A DNA stretch of 64,000 nucleotides, taken from Paenibacillus sinensis. GTDB taxonomy: Bacteria > Bacillota > Bacilli > Paenibacillales > Paenibacillaceae. Made by a program: the position numbers and the translations under genes. Location of the stretch: contig NZ_JAHCMB010000148.1 of the NCBI RefSeq assembly GCF_019904155.1, positions 260 to 64,259 on the forward strand. The letters are read 5' to 3'. Below are positions 27,053-35,361 of this stretch, in pieces. The stretch's first letter is position 1; each line of letters starts with the position of its first letter. Below the pieces are notes generated by a model that worked only from the letters and a program-made list of their open reading frames with translations, did no database searches and was not told where the DNA came from.

Positions 27053-28515
27053 TGTTCCTTCTCCTCCTGCTCCCCATGTTCCTCGGCCGCCGGCAAGGCG
27101 CGTGGCTGCCCTTCACCCGGGAGCACTACAGGCTCCGCCTGCGGCAAATAGACCGTAACCTGCGTTCCTTTGCCTAGTTCGCTGTCTATTTCGATGGTGC
27201 CGCCATGCAGCTCCACAATCTGTTGGGAAATCGCGAGTCCCAGACCGGTGCCGCCGTTGAGCGAGTCGACCTGGAAGAACCGGTCCTTCACGCGGTGCAA
27301 ATGCTCCTGGCTGATTCCGATTCCGCTGTCCTGAACGATAATCTCCGCTTCCTCCGCATTCACCTTGCGGGCGGAGATCAGAATATTGGAATCTTCATAC
27401 GAGAATTTGACCGCATTATCGGCCAGGTTCAGAAATACCTGCTTCAGCCGGTTCGCATCCCCTCTTACATAAAGGCCTTCCTCGGCCTCCAATACGAGAC
27501 GGATACTCTTCTTCTCCGCTTTGGCCCATAAATTCAACACGATCTCCTGTAGCAGCTCTCTAACGGCCACCGTTCCGATCGACAGCTTCATCTCGTTCTG
27601 CTGCAGTTTGGAGAAATCCAGAATTTCCTCCACCAAGCCGATCAGCCGGTCGCTTTCCTTCGAAATAATGCTCATCCCGAGCTTGGTCTCCTCGGGATCA
27701 TACCCGCCGGAGATCAGCGTCTCGCTCCAGCCCTTGATGCTGGTCAGCGGGGTTCTCAGCTCATGGGAAATCGAGGAGATGAAATCATCCTTGATCTGAT
27801 TGCTCCTTACGATCTCCTGGGCCATGTAATTCAGGGTGCTCGCAAGCTCCCCGATCTCGTACCGGTAGTCGCCCTTGATTCTCATGTTGAACTTGCCCTT
27901 GGCCATCTGGGCGGAGACGGCGGTAATATTATTCAGCGGCTTGATAATGGAATTGGCAAGTCCGAAGCTGAACGCAGTCACAACCGCCAGAACCGCGACC
28001 ACAATTCCAGCCGACAGAAGAGTCACGTTGAACAGGTCGCTGTCCACACGCTCCACGGATGTGACATATCGCAGGACGTATGTATCCCGTCCATGGATTT
28101 GCAGCACCTTTGACACCGCCATTACGCTCTCGTTCGTACCCGGCTGGCGGCCAACCCATCTGCCGACACCGCCGCCCACCGCCTCCGGCACATCGCTCGT
28201 CGTGATCGTCCGGTCAGGCTGAAAGCCCGTCGAGCTTGTAATCATGTTGCCGTCCAGGGTAAGCAGCTGAAGCTCCGTATTACTCAGCTCAAAGGTGCTC
28301 AGCAGCTCCTGGAGCGACACCGGAGAATCCTCTCCGTTCGATAGCCTGTAGAAATATTCCGCCTGGCTGATTTGCGTCGTGATCCGTGTGTATATACTGT
28401 CGTAATAGTAGGTCCTTATGACGATCAGAAAGATGACTTCAACCAGGAGAAGCGCCAGAAAGACAACCAGGATATAGTGTAAAACAATTTGTCTGCGCAT
28501 CCCCTTCTTGATCAT
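27049..28515 (-). CDS. membrane sensor histidine kinase
   Basis: A 488-residue kinase. TM1 (about 9-31) and TM2 (about 170-193) bracket a 140-residue extracellular sensor domain; a HAMP segment follows. HisKA carries the phosphorylated His in ISHELRTPLTSIKGW. The HATPase domain has N box NLADNAVKFS, DSGIGIS and GLGLAISQQIV. It overlaps the response regulator by four bases (ATGA). The signal is unknown. The operon also encodes an FG-GAP lipoprotein outside the cell that might feed the sensor, which is inference from layout. Confidence 0.95.
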   Translation of the reverse strand: MIKKGMRRQIVLHYILVVFLALLLVEVIFLIVIRTYYYDSIYTRITTQISQAEYFYRLSNGEDSPVSLQELLSTFELSNTELQLLTLDGNMITSSTGFQPDRTITTSDVPEAVGGGVGRWVGRQPGTNESVMAVSKVLQIHGRDTYVLRYVTSVERVDSDLFNVTLLSAGIVVAVLAVVTAFSFGLANSIIKPLNNITAVSAQMAKGKFNMRIKGDYRYEIGELASTLNYMAQEIVRSNQIKDDFISSISHELRTPLTSIKGWSETLISGGYDPEETKLGMSIISKESDRLIGLVEEILDFSKLQQNEMKLSIGTVAVRELLQEIVLNLWAKAEKKSIRLVLEAEEGLYVRGDANRLKQVFLNLADNAVKFSYEDSNILISARKVNAEEAEIIVQDSGIGISQEHLHRVKDRFFQVDSLNGGTGLGLAISQQIVELHGGTIEIDSELGKGTQVTVYLPQAEPVVLPGEGQPRALPAAEEHGEQEEKEQ

Positions 28516-29210
28516 TGTCCCTGGCCTTTCCACTTATAGCCATGTCCCCAGACGGTCTGCAGATATTCGGGTTCGGAAGGGTTTCTCTCGATCTTCTGGC
28601 GGAGACGGCGGATATTGACATCAACGATCTTCGGATCGCCCATGTATTCCTTGCCCCACACATGGTCAAGCAGCAGATCGCGGCTGAGCGGCGTATTCTC
28701 CTTCTCCAGAAAGAACTGTACGAGCGAGAATTCGGTCGGAGTCAGCTCGATAAGCTCCCCCTCCCGTTTGAACTGTTTGGCGATCAGATCGAGCGTGAAC
28801 GGTCCGGAGTGGAAGGACACCTTGGCCGATTGCTCCCGGTGCACGTTCACTCTCCGCAGAAGCGACTGGATGCGGGCGATCAGCTCCGTCGGACTGAAGG
28901 GCTTGCTGACATGGTCGTCAGCGCCTACAGACAAGGCATAGACCTTATCCTGCTCCTGCACTTTGGCTGTCAGAAAAATAATCCCGATCCGTTCGTTGCT
29001 CTCCCGGACGCGCCGGCATACTTCAAACCCGTCGATGCCCGGAACCATAACGTCCAGCAGAGCGATATCGATATCGGGATTGGCGTTCAGCTTGGACAGC
29101 GCTTCGTTGCCGTCCGCCGCCTCCAGCACCTCGAACCCGTTCCGCTTCAAATTGATGACGATAAAACTGCGGATTGAATCTTCATCTTCCAGTATCAGTA
29201 CCTTACTCAT
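28512..29210 (-). CDS. OmpR/PhoB-family response regulator
   Basis: A 232-residue regulator. The receiver has acidic EDED near residue 8, phospho-acceptor Asp in ALLDVMVPG, Thr in FLTAK and Lys in SKPFSP. The winged-helix DNA-binding domain (about 130-228) has LTPTEFSLVQFFLEKE, VDVNIRRLRQKIE and the wing TVWGHGYKW. It pairs with the kinase downstream and overlaps the upstream lipoprotein gene by eight bases. GAGGAAGGG precedes ATG. Confidence 0.95.
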   Translation of the reverse strand: MSKVLILEDEDSIRSFIVINLKRNGFEVLEAADGNEALSKLNANPDIDIALLDVMVPGIDGFEVCRRVRESNERIGIIFLTAKVQEQDKVYALSVGADDHVSKPFSPTELIARIQSLLRRVNVHREQSAKVSFHSGPFTLDLIAKQFKREGELIELTPTEFSLVQFFLEKENTPLSRDLLLDHVWGKEYMGDPKIVDVNIRRLRQKIERNPSEPEYLQTVWGHGYKWKGQGQ

Positions 29211-30528
29211 TGATTCCCTTCCTCTCTACAGGTGCCGTTCCGGCTCCCTTCTTGATTCCGTTCGCATTCTGCTCCAGCTTGCCCCGGTAGGCGATAATGC
29301 GGTCCGCGTCGCGTCCCCAGAACTGCCAGCCGTTGTTCTTCATTAAATCCCATTCCTCCGCCGAGAAGAAGGAGATTTCGGCCACCGTCTCGCCCGTGTC
29401 CGAGAGAACGAACCGGAGATACTGGTTCTGTACCGATTTGGGGTCTACGGTTACCTTGCCATGCCAAGAAGGCGGAAAGTCCAGCGTATACCGATCCGAA
29501 GGATCGCGGTACTGCTGCAGGGCGAAGATCAACCCCTCCTTGCCGTCCCATTTATAGTAGGAGTAGAACCAGGGGACTGCGTCGGCGTCGACGTTCTCCC
29601 AGCCTGACGGCCTTTCCATCAATCCGATTTCAATAATGCCGTCGCCGTCGATATCCGTGCTCGGAATGCGGCTGTCCTTGAAGGTGCGATCGTCGCCCGA
29701 CAGCACTACCCGGAAACGGTTGTTCTCCATGACCACCATGTAGCTGTATGCCGAATGGGAATTCACAGCTGCATCAAGCACGATGCCCTCCTTGTTCTGG
29801 GCAACCTTGCCGACGACGATATTGTAGTAATTATTGATATAGGGGTCCAGGTTCTCCAGACGGTCCAGCTCCTTGAATGCTCCCGAGCTGTACTGATAGG
29901 TTGTCAGCGTCGAGGATTCATTCCGCTTCAGGGAGACAACGGTAATATCATCCTTGCCGTCCCCGTTCAGATCGTCAATTACGTACTTGGTGTAAGAGAG
30001 CGTCAGCTTCTCCTCCAGCGTATTCCCCGAATAGCTGTATACGACGAGACCCTTCTGAAGTCCTTCGTCTCCGCGCGAATATCCGACGACGATCTCCGGT
30101 ATTCCATCTCCGGTCACATCGCGAATCTCCACGGATTCCAGCACAGTACCCGCGCCGTCGAAAGTCAGTTTCTTCACCCAGGAGTCTCCCTGCTTCGCAA
30201 GGATCATCCCGTGAATCTGGACCGCCTCGCCGGGCGTCTCGTAGAAGACAAGCGATTCCTCAACGCCGTCCCCGTTCAAATCCTCCGTCCGGATGGAGCT
30301 GTCGTCATCATTGGTCGGACGGATTAGCTTAAGCGAGTTGATGGCGGCCATTAGCGTCGCCTTATCCTCGGAGAGTCTCGGGGTCTTCATCCGCGATACA
30401 GGATCGCTGATGAAGGTGCAGCCCGACAGCAGCGTCAGGGCGAGCATCGCCGCAGACGCCCTCCGGATGGTCGATCTTCCCGCCGGAAATACCCTTGCGG
30501 CTAGACTGCGAATATTCAATGAAATCAC
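29203..30528 (-). CDS. FG-GAP/VCBS-like repeat lipoprotein
   Basis: About 441 residues. The lipobox LLSGC follows a long basic-hydrophobic leader. The mature part contains four calcium-loop-like motifs: DLNGDGVEES, DVTGDGIPEI, DLNGDGKDDI and DIDGDGIIEI, as in FG-GAP/VCBS beta-propeller repeats. It should be anchored outside the membrane. The start is GTG 30528, or TTG 30519 closer to a GAAAGAG site. It is encoded between an ABC ATPase and the two-component genes with overlapping ends, so a role in sensing or envelope monitoring is suggested but not shown. Confidence 0.85.
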   Translation of the reverse strand: MISLNIRSLAARVFPAGRSTIRRASAAMLALTLLSGCTFISDPVSRMKTPRLSEDKATLMAAINSLKLIRPTNDDDSSIRTEDLNGDGVEESLVFYETPGEAVQIHGMILAKQGDSWVKKLTFDGAGTVLESVEIRDVTGDGIPEIVVGYSRGDEGLQKGLVVYSYSGNTLEEKLTLSYTKYVIDDLNGDGKDDITVVSLKRNESSTLTTYQYSSGAFKELDRLENLDPYINNYYNIVVGKVAQNKEGIVLDAAVNSHSAYSYMVVMENNRFRVVLSGDDRTFKDSRIPSTDIDGDGIIEIGLMERPSGWENVDADAVPWFYSYYKWDGKEGLIFALQQYRDPSDRYTLDFPPSWHGKVTVDPKSVQNQYLRFVLSDTGETVAEISFFSAEEWDLMKNNGWQFWGRDADRIIAYRGKLEQNANGIKKGAGTAPVERKGINE

Positions 30529-30560
30529 TCTTTCATAGCTGATATGAAATCCCGGCCGCT

Positions 30561-31289
30561 TCAGATTAATCCTGCGCGCTCTGCGCTCGTCAACCGCCGG
30601 CCGGTCACGTCATGCTTAATGACGCCTTTGTCGAGCACCCAGAGCCGGGTCGAGTACTTCTCGGCCAGTTCCATAGGCAGGACGGCAATCACCGTAAGCC
30701 CGGTCTCTTTGCAGAGTGTCATAAGCGTCTCAAGCACACTCTGCGCCGACTTCGGATCAAGCCCGGTTACAGGCTCGTCTGCCAGGATAACCTTGGCGCC
30801 GTGAACGAGAGCCCTGGCAATGGCCACACGCTGGCGCTCTCCCCCGCTGAGCTGGCCGGTCTTCATCTTCGCCTTGTCCAAGAGTCCGAGCAGTTCCAGT
30901 TCGTCCATGGCGCCCATATAATCATCGGAGCGCACGACGCCTGTCAGCCTTCTCCACCACGGCGTCTGCGCCGCCTGGCCGATCAGTACGTTCTTCAGCG
31001 CCGTCCGGTCCTTGTTCAGTTCCGAATTCTGTTCCAGAAACGCCCATTCGCGGCTGATCTTGCGCTTCGCTCCTAGCCCTCCGCTCAGTATATCCGCCCC
31101 GTCGATCCGGAAATTCCCTTTATCCCATTTGTCGCGCAGCGCAAGGCAGCGCAGCAGCGTCGTCTTGCCGCTGCCGCTGGCGCCCAGCAGCCCGATCATC
31201 TCGCCTGATTCCATTCGAAAGCCAACGTCGCGCAGCACCGGAACCTGTTCCGGACCGACCGCCTTGGCCAAGTGCTCAACGATTATCAT
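30561..31289 (-). CDS. PhnC-like ABC ATPase with altered H-loop, no permease nearby
   Basis: A 242-residue ATPase. Walker A GASGSGKTT, signature LSGGERQRVAIARAL and Walker B VILADEPVTGLD are intact, and the overall sequence resembles phosphonate-transporter PhnC. The switch (H-loop) region reads AVLPMELA, with Pro where PhnC-type proteins have His. No permease or binding protein lies nearby. ATG 31289 follows AGGGGAG; a longer frame lacks a site. It heads the lipoprotein-regulator-kinase-GNAT run. Its role may be non-transport, or it may use a permease elsewhere. Confidence 0.88.
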   Translation of the reverse strand: MIIVEHLAKAVGPEQVPVLRDVGFRMESGEMIGLLGASGSGKTTLLRCLALRDKWDKGNFRIDGADILSGGLGAKRKISREWAFLEQNSELNKDRTALKNVLIGQAAQTPWWRRLTGVVRSDDYMGAMDELELLGLLDKAKMKTGQLSGGERQRVAIARALVHGAKVILADEPVTGLDPKSAQSVLETLMTLCKETGLTVIAVLPMELAEKYSTRLWVLDKGVIKHDVTGRRLTSAERAGLI

Positions 31290-31384
31290 AGACTGAAGTC
31301 TCCCCTGTTTCGTATCGATTTCCACATCTAGTGTACTTGAAAAACGAGATCAAATGCCATGCGAGCAGCTGTTCCTATTTTACC

Positions 31385-32560
31385 TCAATTCTCCCTGTTT
31401 GGCGAGAATAACAGACCTGATGCGGCGAACAAGACATACAGGAGACCGAGCAGCATAAATATCGTTCCGCCATAGCCGTATTGCAGCAGAACACCTCCGG
31501 CGGCAGGACCGATGATGCTCCCGACGCAGAAATGAAAAGACGAGGCCACATTGGCGGCGGGAATCAGGCTGCGGGGCAGTATATCAGCGGCGTAGGCAAG
31601 CCCCAGCGAGAAGAAGGAACCGACCAGGCCGCCGGCAATCAGCAGCAGCAGCATGGCGGACCAGAAGTCTGCGCCTGCAGCCAGCAGCGCGAAAGCGAGC
31701 CCCCCGCCGATCCCGGCCAGCATCAGCACCGGCTTGCGGCCGATCCGGTCGCTGAGCAAGCCGAGCGGAAACTGCAGCACCAGTCCACCGATCCCCGCGA
31801 AAGGCAGCAGCGTCGCGATCTGCTCCTCGCTGAAGCCTGCCCGCAGACCGTACACGGGGAAGCTGCTGTTCAGGCTGGCTTCCATATATCCGTAGAGCAG
31901 CGCGGGCAGCAGCGCATACCAGGCCAGCCGGTACACCTTGCCGAACCGGCCGGCGCCGCTGTCTTGATAAGCGGCCTTCTCCGGCCGCGAATCGGGAAGC
32001 TTCCAAGCCGCGAGCAGCAGCACGATCATGAAGAGCAGCGCCAGAGCCATAAAAGGCGCCCATTCGCCGAACTTCAGCAGCCCGATGCCAAGCGGACCGA
32101 GGCTGAAGCCAAGACCGTAAGACATGCCATAGAATGAAAGATTCCGTCCCCGATGCTCCGCCGGAGTCATCAGCAGCACCCACAGCTGGGCCGCATAATT
32201 GATGGCCGAATCCCCGGCCCCGATCAGCAGCCGGAGGATAAACCATGCTCTTACGCCGGGAAGCACCGGGAACAGAAGAAAGATGACCAGCACCAGCACG
32301 AGTCCGCCCACCATCAGCTTCTTGAAGCCGACAGCCGCAAGCAGCCGTTCCGCGATCAGTGTCATGGCGAAGGAGCCTATGTATAGAGCGGTCGCATTAA
32401 TCCCGTTCAACGAGGAAGATACACCCCGCTGCTCCAGAATAATGGATATGACGGGAAGCAGCAGCCCTTGGCTGAGCCCCGCCGCGATAATGACGGCAAT
32501 CAGGATGAAGTAATGAATCGTTCCGCCGCGCCTCAGATGAGCAGCGCTTGTGTCTGACAC
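31385..32560 (-). CDS. major facilitator superfamily transporter
   Basis: A 391-residue protein with about twelve hydrophobic helices. The MFS motif between TM8 and TM9 reads GLLSDRIGRKPVL, and RGRNLSFYGMSYGLGFSLGP resembles the drug/sugar efflux group. Start is taken as GTG 32560, preceded by AAGGGGG at nine bases; the 44-codon extension upstream would reach the divergent gene's start. The substrate cannot be read. It lies 95 bases upstream of the ABC ATPase gene on the same strand and is divergent from the ArsR-like regulator, which might control it. Confidence 0.9.
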   Translation of the reverse strand: MSDTSAAHLRRGGTIHYFILIAVIIAAGLSQGLLLPVISIILEQRGVSSSLNGINATALYIGSFAMTLIAERLLAAVGFKKLMVGGLVLVLVIFLLFPVLPGVRAWFILRLLIGAGDSAINYAAQLWVLLMTPAEHRGRNLSFYGMSYGLGFSLGPLGIGLLKFGEWAPFMALALLFMIVLLLAAWKLPDSRPEKAAYQDSGAGRFGKVYRLAWYALLPALLYGYMEASLNSSFPVYGLRAGFSEEQIATLLPFAGIGGLVLQFPLGLLSDRIGRKPVLMLAGIGGGLAFALLAAGADFWSAMLLLLIAGGLVGSFFSLGLAYAADILPRSLIPAANVASSFHFCVGSIIGPAAGGVLLQYGYGGTIFMLLGLLYVLFAASGLLFSPNREN

Positions 32561-32692
32561 GGATGATATCCCCCTTGAATTTCGGTATAATTGAAGGCAA
32601 ACCTTCAATATTATAGTGGACAACCTTATTCCAAACAAGAGATAATAGCCTGAGCCAAGCCAAAGTGATCTTCTGGGAGGACTGCATGCCAC

Positions 32693-33613
32693 ATGGATTA
32701 TGAGTTGAAAATCGATGTGTCTTCCGTATACGAGCTGCTCGACAGCTTCATGCTATATGTAACGAGAAAATGGATTTCGAATCTCGATATCGGTCCGGAC
32801 TGGGTGCGTGATATTGACGGACGCATTCCCCCGCTCAAAATCGCGGCGCTCCGGACCGCCGCCGACTGGCCCTTCAGCGATTACGATGTGCTGTACGCCT
32901 GGGCCTACACCCACGGACCCGCCGCCAAGGTCGAACTGTTCCTTCGGGACATGGAATCCGCCACAGCGGAAGAATGGTTCGAGATGGCCGCCCCGTATCT
33001 TCCGGACTTCACCCTGGAAGAATGCCGGCGGATCAAGGACGGATACGGCCCCCTGCTGCGGTTGTGGCATGAGCAGTATTTCCGCCATGTCGAATCCAAG
33101 ATGCTGGCGCTGCTGATCCAGGACGCCTCCGAGAAGAAGCTGCTCCAGAGCAAGATGGATTCCGCCGCGCTGATCGAATACGCCTCAGGCGGCATTGTGA
33201 TTGAGGACATTCCGGAGCTGGAGACAGTCGTGCTTCTGCCGACGGTGCATCACCGGCCGATCAATACGTACTGCTTCTACAAGAAGCTTATACTGGTTCA
33301 ATACCCTGTTGATGTCCCCGTGGAAAATGAAGAGGAGCCGCCAACACTGCTGCTCCGCATGACCAAGGCGCTGTCGGACCCCGTCCGGCTTCGGCTGCTC
33401 CGTTACGTGGCGGATGAGCCCAAGTCGATGTGGGAGATTCAATCGGATTTCTCTAACCAGCCAGGGGACATCCTCATGCACCATCTCCTCATGCTGAGAG
33501 TAGCCGGACTGCTGCGCATCCATCTGCGCGAAGAACAGAACGAACGCTTCAGCATAAGGGCAGACGGCGCTTCGGAACTTCAGATGTTCCTGGAGTCGTA
33601 TATTCGTTTATAA
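32693..33613 (+). CDS. ArsR-like winged-helix regulator with an N-terminal domain of about 210 residues
   Basis: A 306-residue protein. The last 90 residues form an ArsR-type winged helix (MTKALSDPVRLRLLRYVADEPKSMWEIQ, then MHHLLMLRVAGLLRI). The N-terminal 210 residues are helical and of unknown function, a layout seen in large ArsR proteins of Paenibacillus. No metal-binding cysteine motif of classic ArsR is evident. It is divergent from the MFS gene, so it may repress that transporter. The HAD phosphatase gene follows by 48 bases. Confidence 0.82.
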   Translation: MDYELKIDVSSVYELLDSFMLYVTRKWISNLDIGPDWVRDIDGRIPPLKIAALRTAADWPFSDYDVLYAWAYTHGPAAKVELFLRDMESATAEEWFEMAAPYLPDFTLEECRRIKDGYGPLLRLWHEQYFRHVESKMLALLIQDASEKKLLQSKMDSAALIEYASGGIVIEDIPELETVVLLPTVHHRPINTYCFYKKLILVQYPVDVPVENEEEPPTLLLRMTKALSDPVRLRLLRYVADEPKSMWEIQSDFSNQPGDILMHHLLMLRVAGLLRIHLREEQNERFSIRADGASELQMFLESYIRL

Positions 33614-33661
33614 TACTTTTACAGTCAATAGAAGGCCCAACCCGACCAAGGAGTGAGCGAT

Positions 33662-34420
33662 ATGAAATATTGGACACAACAAGTGATTTTCGACCTGGAC
33701 GATACTCTGGTCCACTGCAACAAGTATTTTGACCTCATTCTGGGACAATATTTCGAGCTGATGGGCGAATGGTTCAAGTCGGAGGGCGCAACCACCGAGG
33801 AAATGCGGCGCAAGCAGGTGGAAATCGATGTCGAGACGGTCAGCATCAAAGGTCTGGCCAGCGACAACTTCCCGAAATCCCTGATCGCCACCTACCGTTA
33901 TTTCTGCGACAAATACGGCCGTCCGGCCGACCCCTTTCACGAAGAACAGCTGATGAAGCTCGGTCTCAGCGTATACGACCAGGAGATCGAGGCTTATCCG
34001 GGAATGGTGGAGACACTCGACTCCATGAAGCAGGACGGGCATCAGCTCCATCTGTATACCGGGGGCGACCACACCATTCAGCGCCGCAAAATCGAGCAGA
34101 TGAAGCTGGATTTGTATTTTGAAGACCGGATCTATATCCGTCAGCATAAAAATGTCGAAGCGCTTGAAGCGATTTTGCGGGGAGGCAGCTTCACCCGCGA
34201 GCGCACCTGGATGATCGGGAACTCCCTGCGAACCGATGTACAGCCTGCGGTGACAGCCGGCATCAAGAGCATTTACCTGAAGCAGAAGAACGAATGGCTC
34301 TACAATATGATTGAGCTTCAGCGCGACATGCAGCAGTCCGTCATTACGATTGCCTCCATCAATGAAGCGGTGCATGTCATCCGCGGGGCCTCCCTCCGCC
34401 GTAGCTCCAGTCACGGCTAA
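33662..34420 (+). CDS. HAD-superfamily hydrolase
   Basis: A 252-residue phosphatase. Motif I is VIFDLDDTLVH with nucleophile and acid Asp. Motif II is in LYTGGDHTIQ. Motif III Lys lies in the following helix, and motif IV is WMIGNSLRTDVQPAV. An alpha-helical cap (about 20-95) fits subclass C1, as in phosphoglycolate-type phosphatases. ATG 33662 is chosen because AAGGAG stands eight bases upstream; GTG 33653 overlaps it. The substrate is unknown. Confidence 0.88.
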   Translation: MKYWTQQVIFDLDDTLVHCNKYFDLILGQYFELMGEWFKSEGATTEEMRRKQVEIDVETVSIKGLASDNFPKSLIATYRYFCDKYGRPADPFHEEQLMKLGLSVYDQEIEAYPGMVETLDSMKQDGHQLHLYTGGDHTIQRRKIEQMKLDLYFEDRIYIRQHKNVEALEAILRGGSFTRERTWMIGNSLRTDVQPAVTAGIKSIYLKQKNEWLYNMIELQRDMQQSVITIASINEAVHVIRGASLRRSSSHG

Positions 34421-34523
34421 TAGCGGCATACCGTTCATACCTGTTACATATGGCATATCGGAACGGTAGTCCGAGCCTTTATACTCCTGTTTGTGAAAAA
34501 CAAGAGAACACAGGAGGAGCGGT

Positions 34524-35261
34524 ATGAGCAGCAATCCCGCCAAGAACGGAAAGTCCCGTAGTCCGAACACCCTTGCCATGATTCTGGGAATTCTGGTCGT
34601 GGTCCTGGCCGCGGTGCTTTTGTACACATTAACACAGGGAAGGAACTCGGAGGCGGCCGAACTGGACAACCTGCCCAACTATACCGATGTGAAGGGCACG
34701 ATCAAGGTCGATGGCATCAAGTATGAGAAGCAGCCTCATCTCGGTGTCCAGAACGCCCCGGTCAAGGTCGTTGAATTCGCCGATTTCAAATGCCCTGTCT
34801 GCAAAAAATGGACGGAGGACTACATGAAGACGTTCATTCAGGACTATGTGGATACCGGGAAGGCCGATTATTATTTCATGAACTTTGCCTTCATCGACCG
34901 GGATTCCTACCTGGCTGCCAGCGCAGGAGAAGCGATCTATCATCAGAGCAACGAGAAGTTCTGGGAATATGTAGTGAAGCTGTATGAGCATCAGGGCGAC
35001 GAGAGCAAAATCTGGGCCACCCAGAGTTTCATCCTGAGTTTCGTCAAACAGAACCTCGACGGCATCGATTACGCCCGCTTCGAGCAGGATCTGAAGAACC
35101 AGACTTATATGCTCGATGTCAAGGAAGATTTCAAAACCGCCGGCTCGCTCGGCGTGAACGGCACCCCGAAATTTATGGTTAACGGCGTCCTTCTGAGTGA
35201 TTCGAATTACAGTGCGCTGACCGCCGCCATCGATAAAGAGCTGGAGCATGCGGGCAAATAG
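34524..35261 (+). CDS. membrane-anchored DsbA/BdbD-like thioredoxin-fold protein
   Basis: A 245-residue protein with an N-terminal signal anchor (about 17-38, TLAMILGILVVVLAAVLLY). The thioredoxin-fold domain has the redox motif CPVC in FADFKCPVCKKW near residue 91. A helical insertion and the cis-Pro strand (NGTPKFMVNG) follow, as in DsbA/BdbD family members. It should act outside the membrane in forming or isomerising disulphides. AGGAGG precedes ATG. No BdbC/DsbB partner is adjacent. A strong terminator follows. Confidence 0.92.
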   Translation: MSSNPAKNGKSRSPNTLAMILGILVVVLAAVLLYTLTQGRNSEAAELDNLPNYTDVKGTIKVDGIKYEKQPHLGVQNAPVKVVEFADFKCPVCKKWTEDYMKTFIQDYVDTGKADYYFMNFAFIDRDSYLAASAGEAIYHQSNEKFWEYVVKLYEHQGDESKIWATQSFILSFVKQNLDGIDYARFEQDLKNQTYMLDVKEDFKTAGSLGVNGTPKFMVNGVLLSDSNYSALTAAIDKELEHAGK

Positions 35262-35300
35262 CGACTGGTGGATTATCCCGGAACACAGCGAATACGGAAG

Positions 35301-35337
35301 GCCAAAAAGACACCTCGAAGCAAGGTGTCTTTTTGGC
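35301..35337. terminator. bidirectional terminator
   Basis: A perfect 15-bp stem (GCCAAAAAGACACCT) with a 7-base loop lies between the convergent DsbA-like and alpha-galactosidase genes. The T-run is inside the right arm. Confidence 0.88.
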
Positions 35338-35361
35338 GTACAGCAGCCGCTTTCAATTGTG

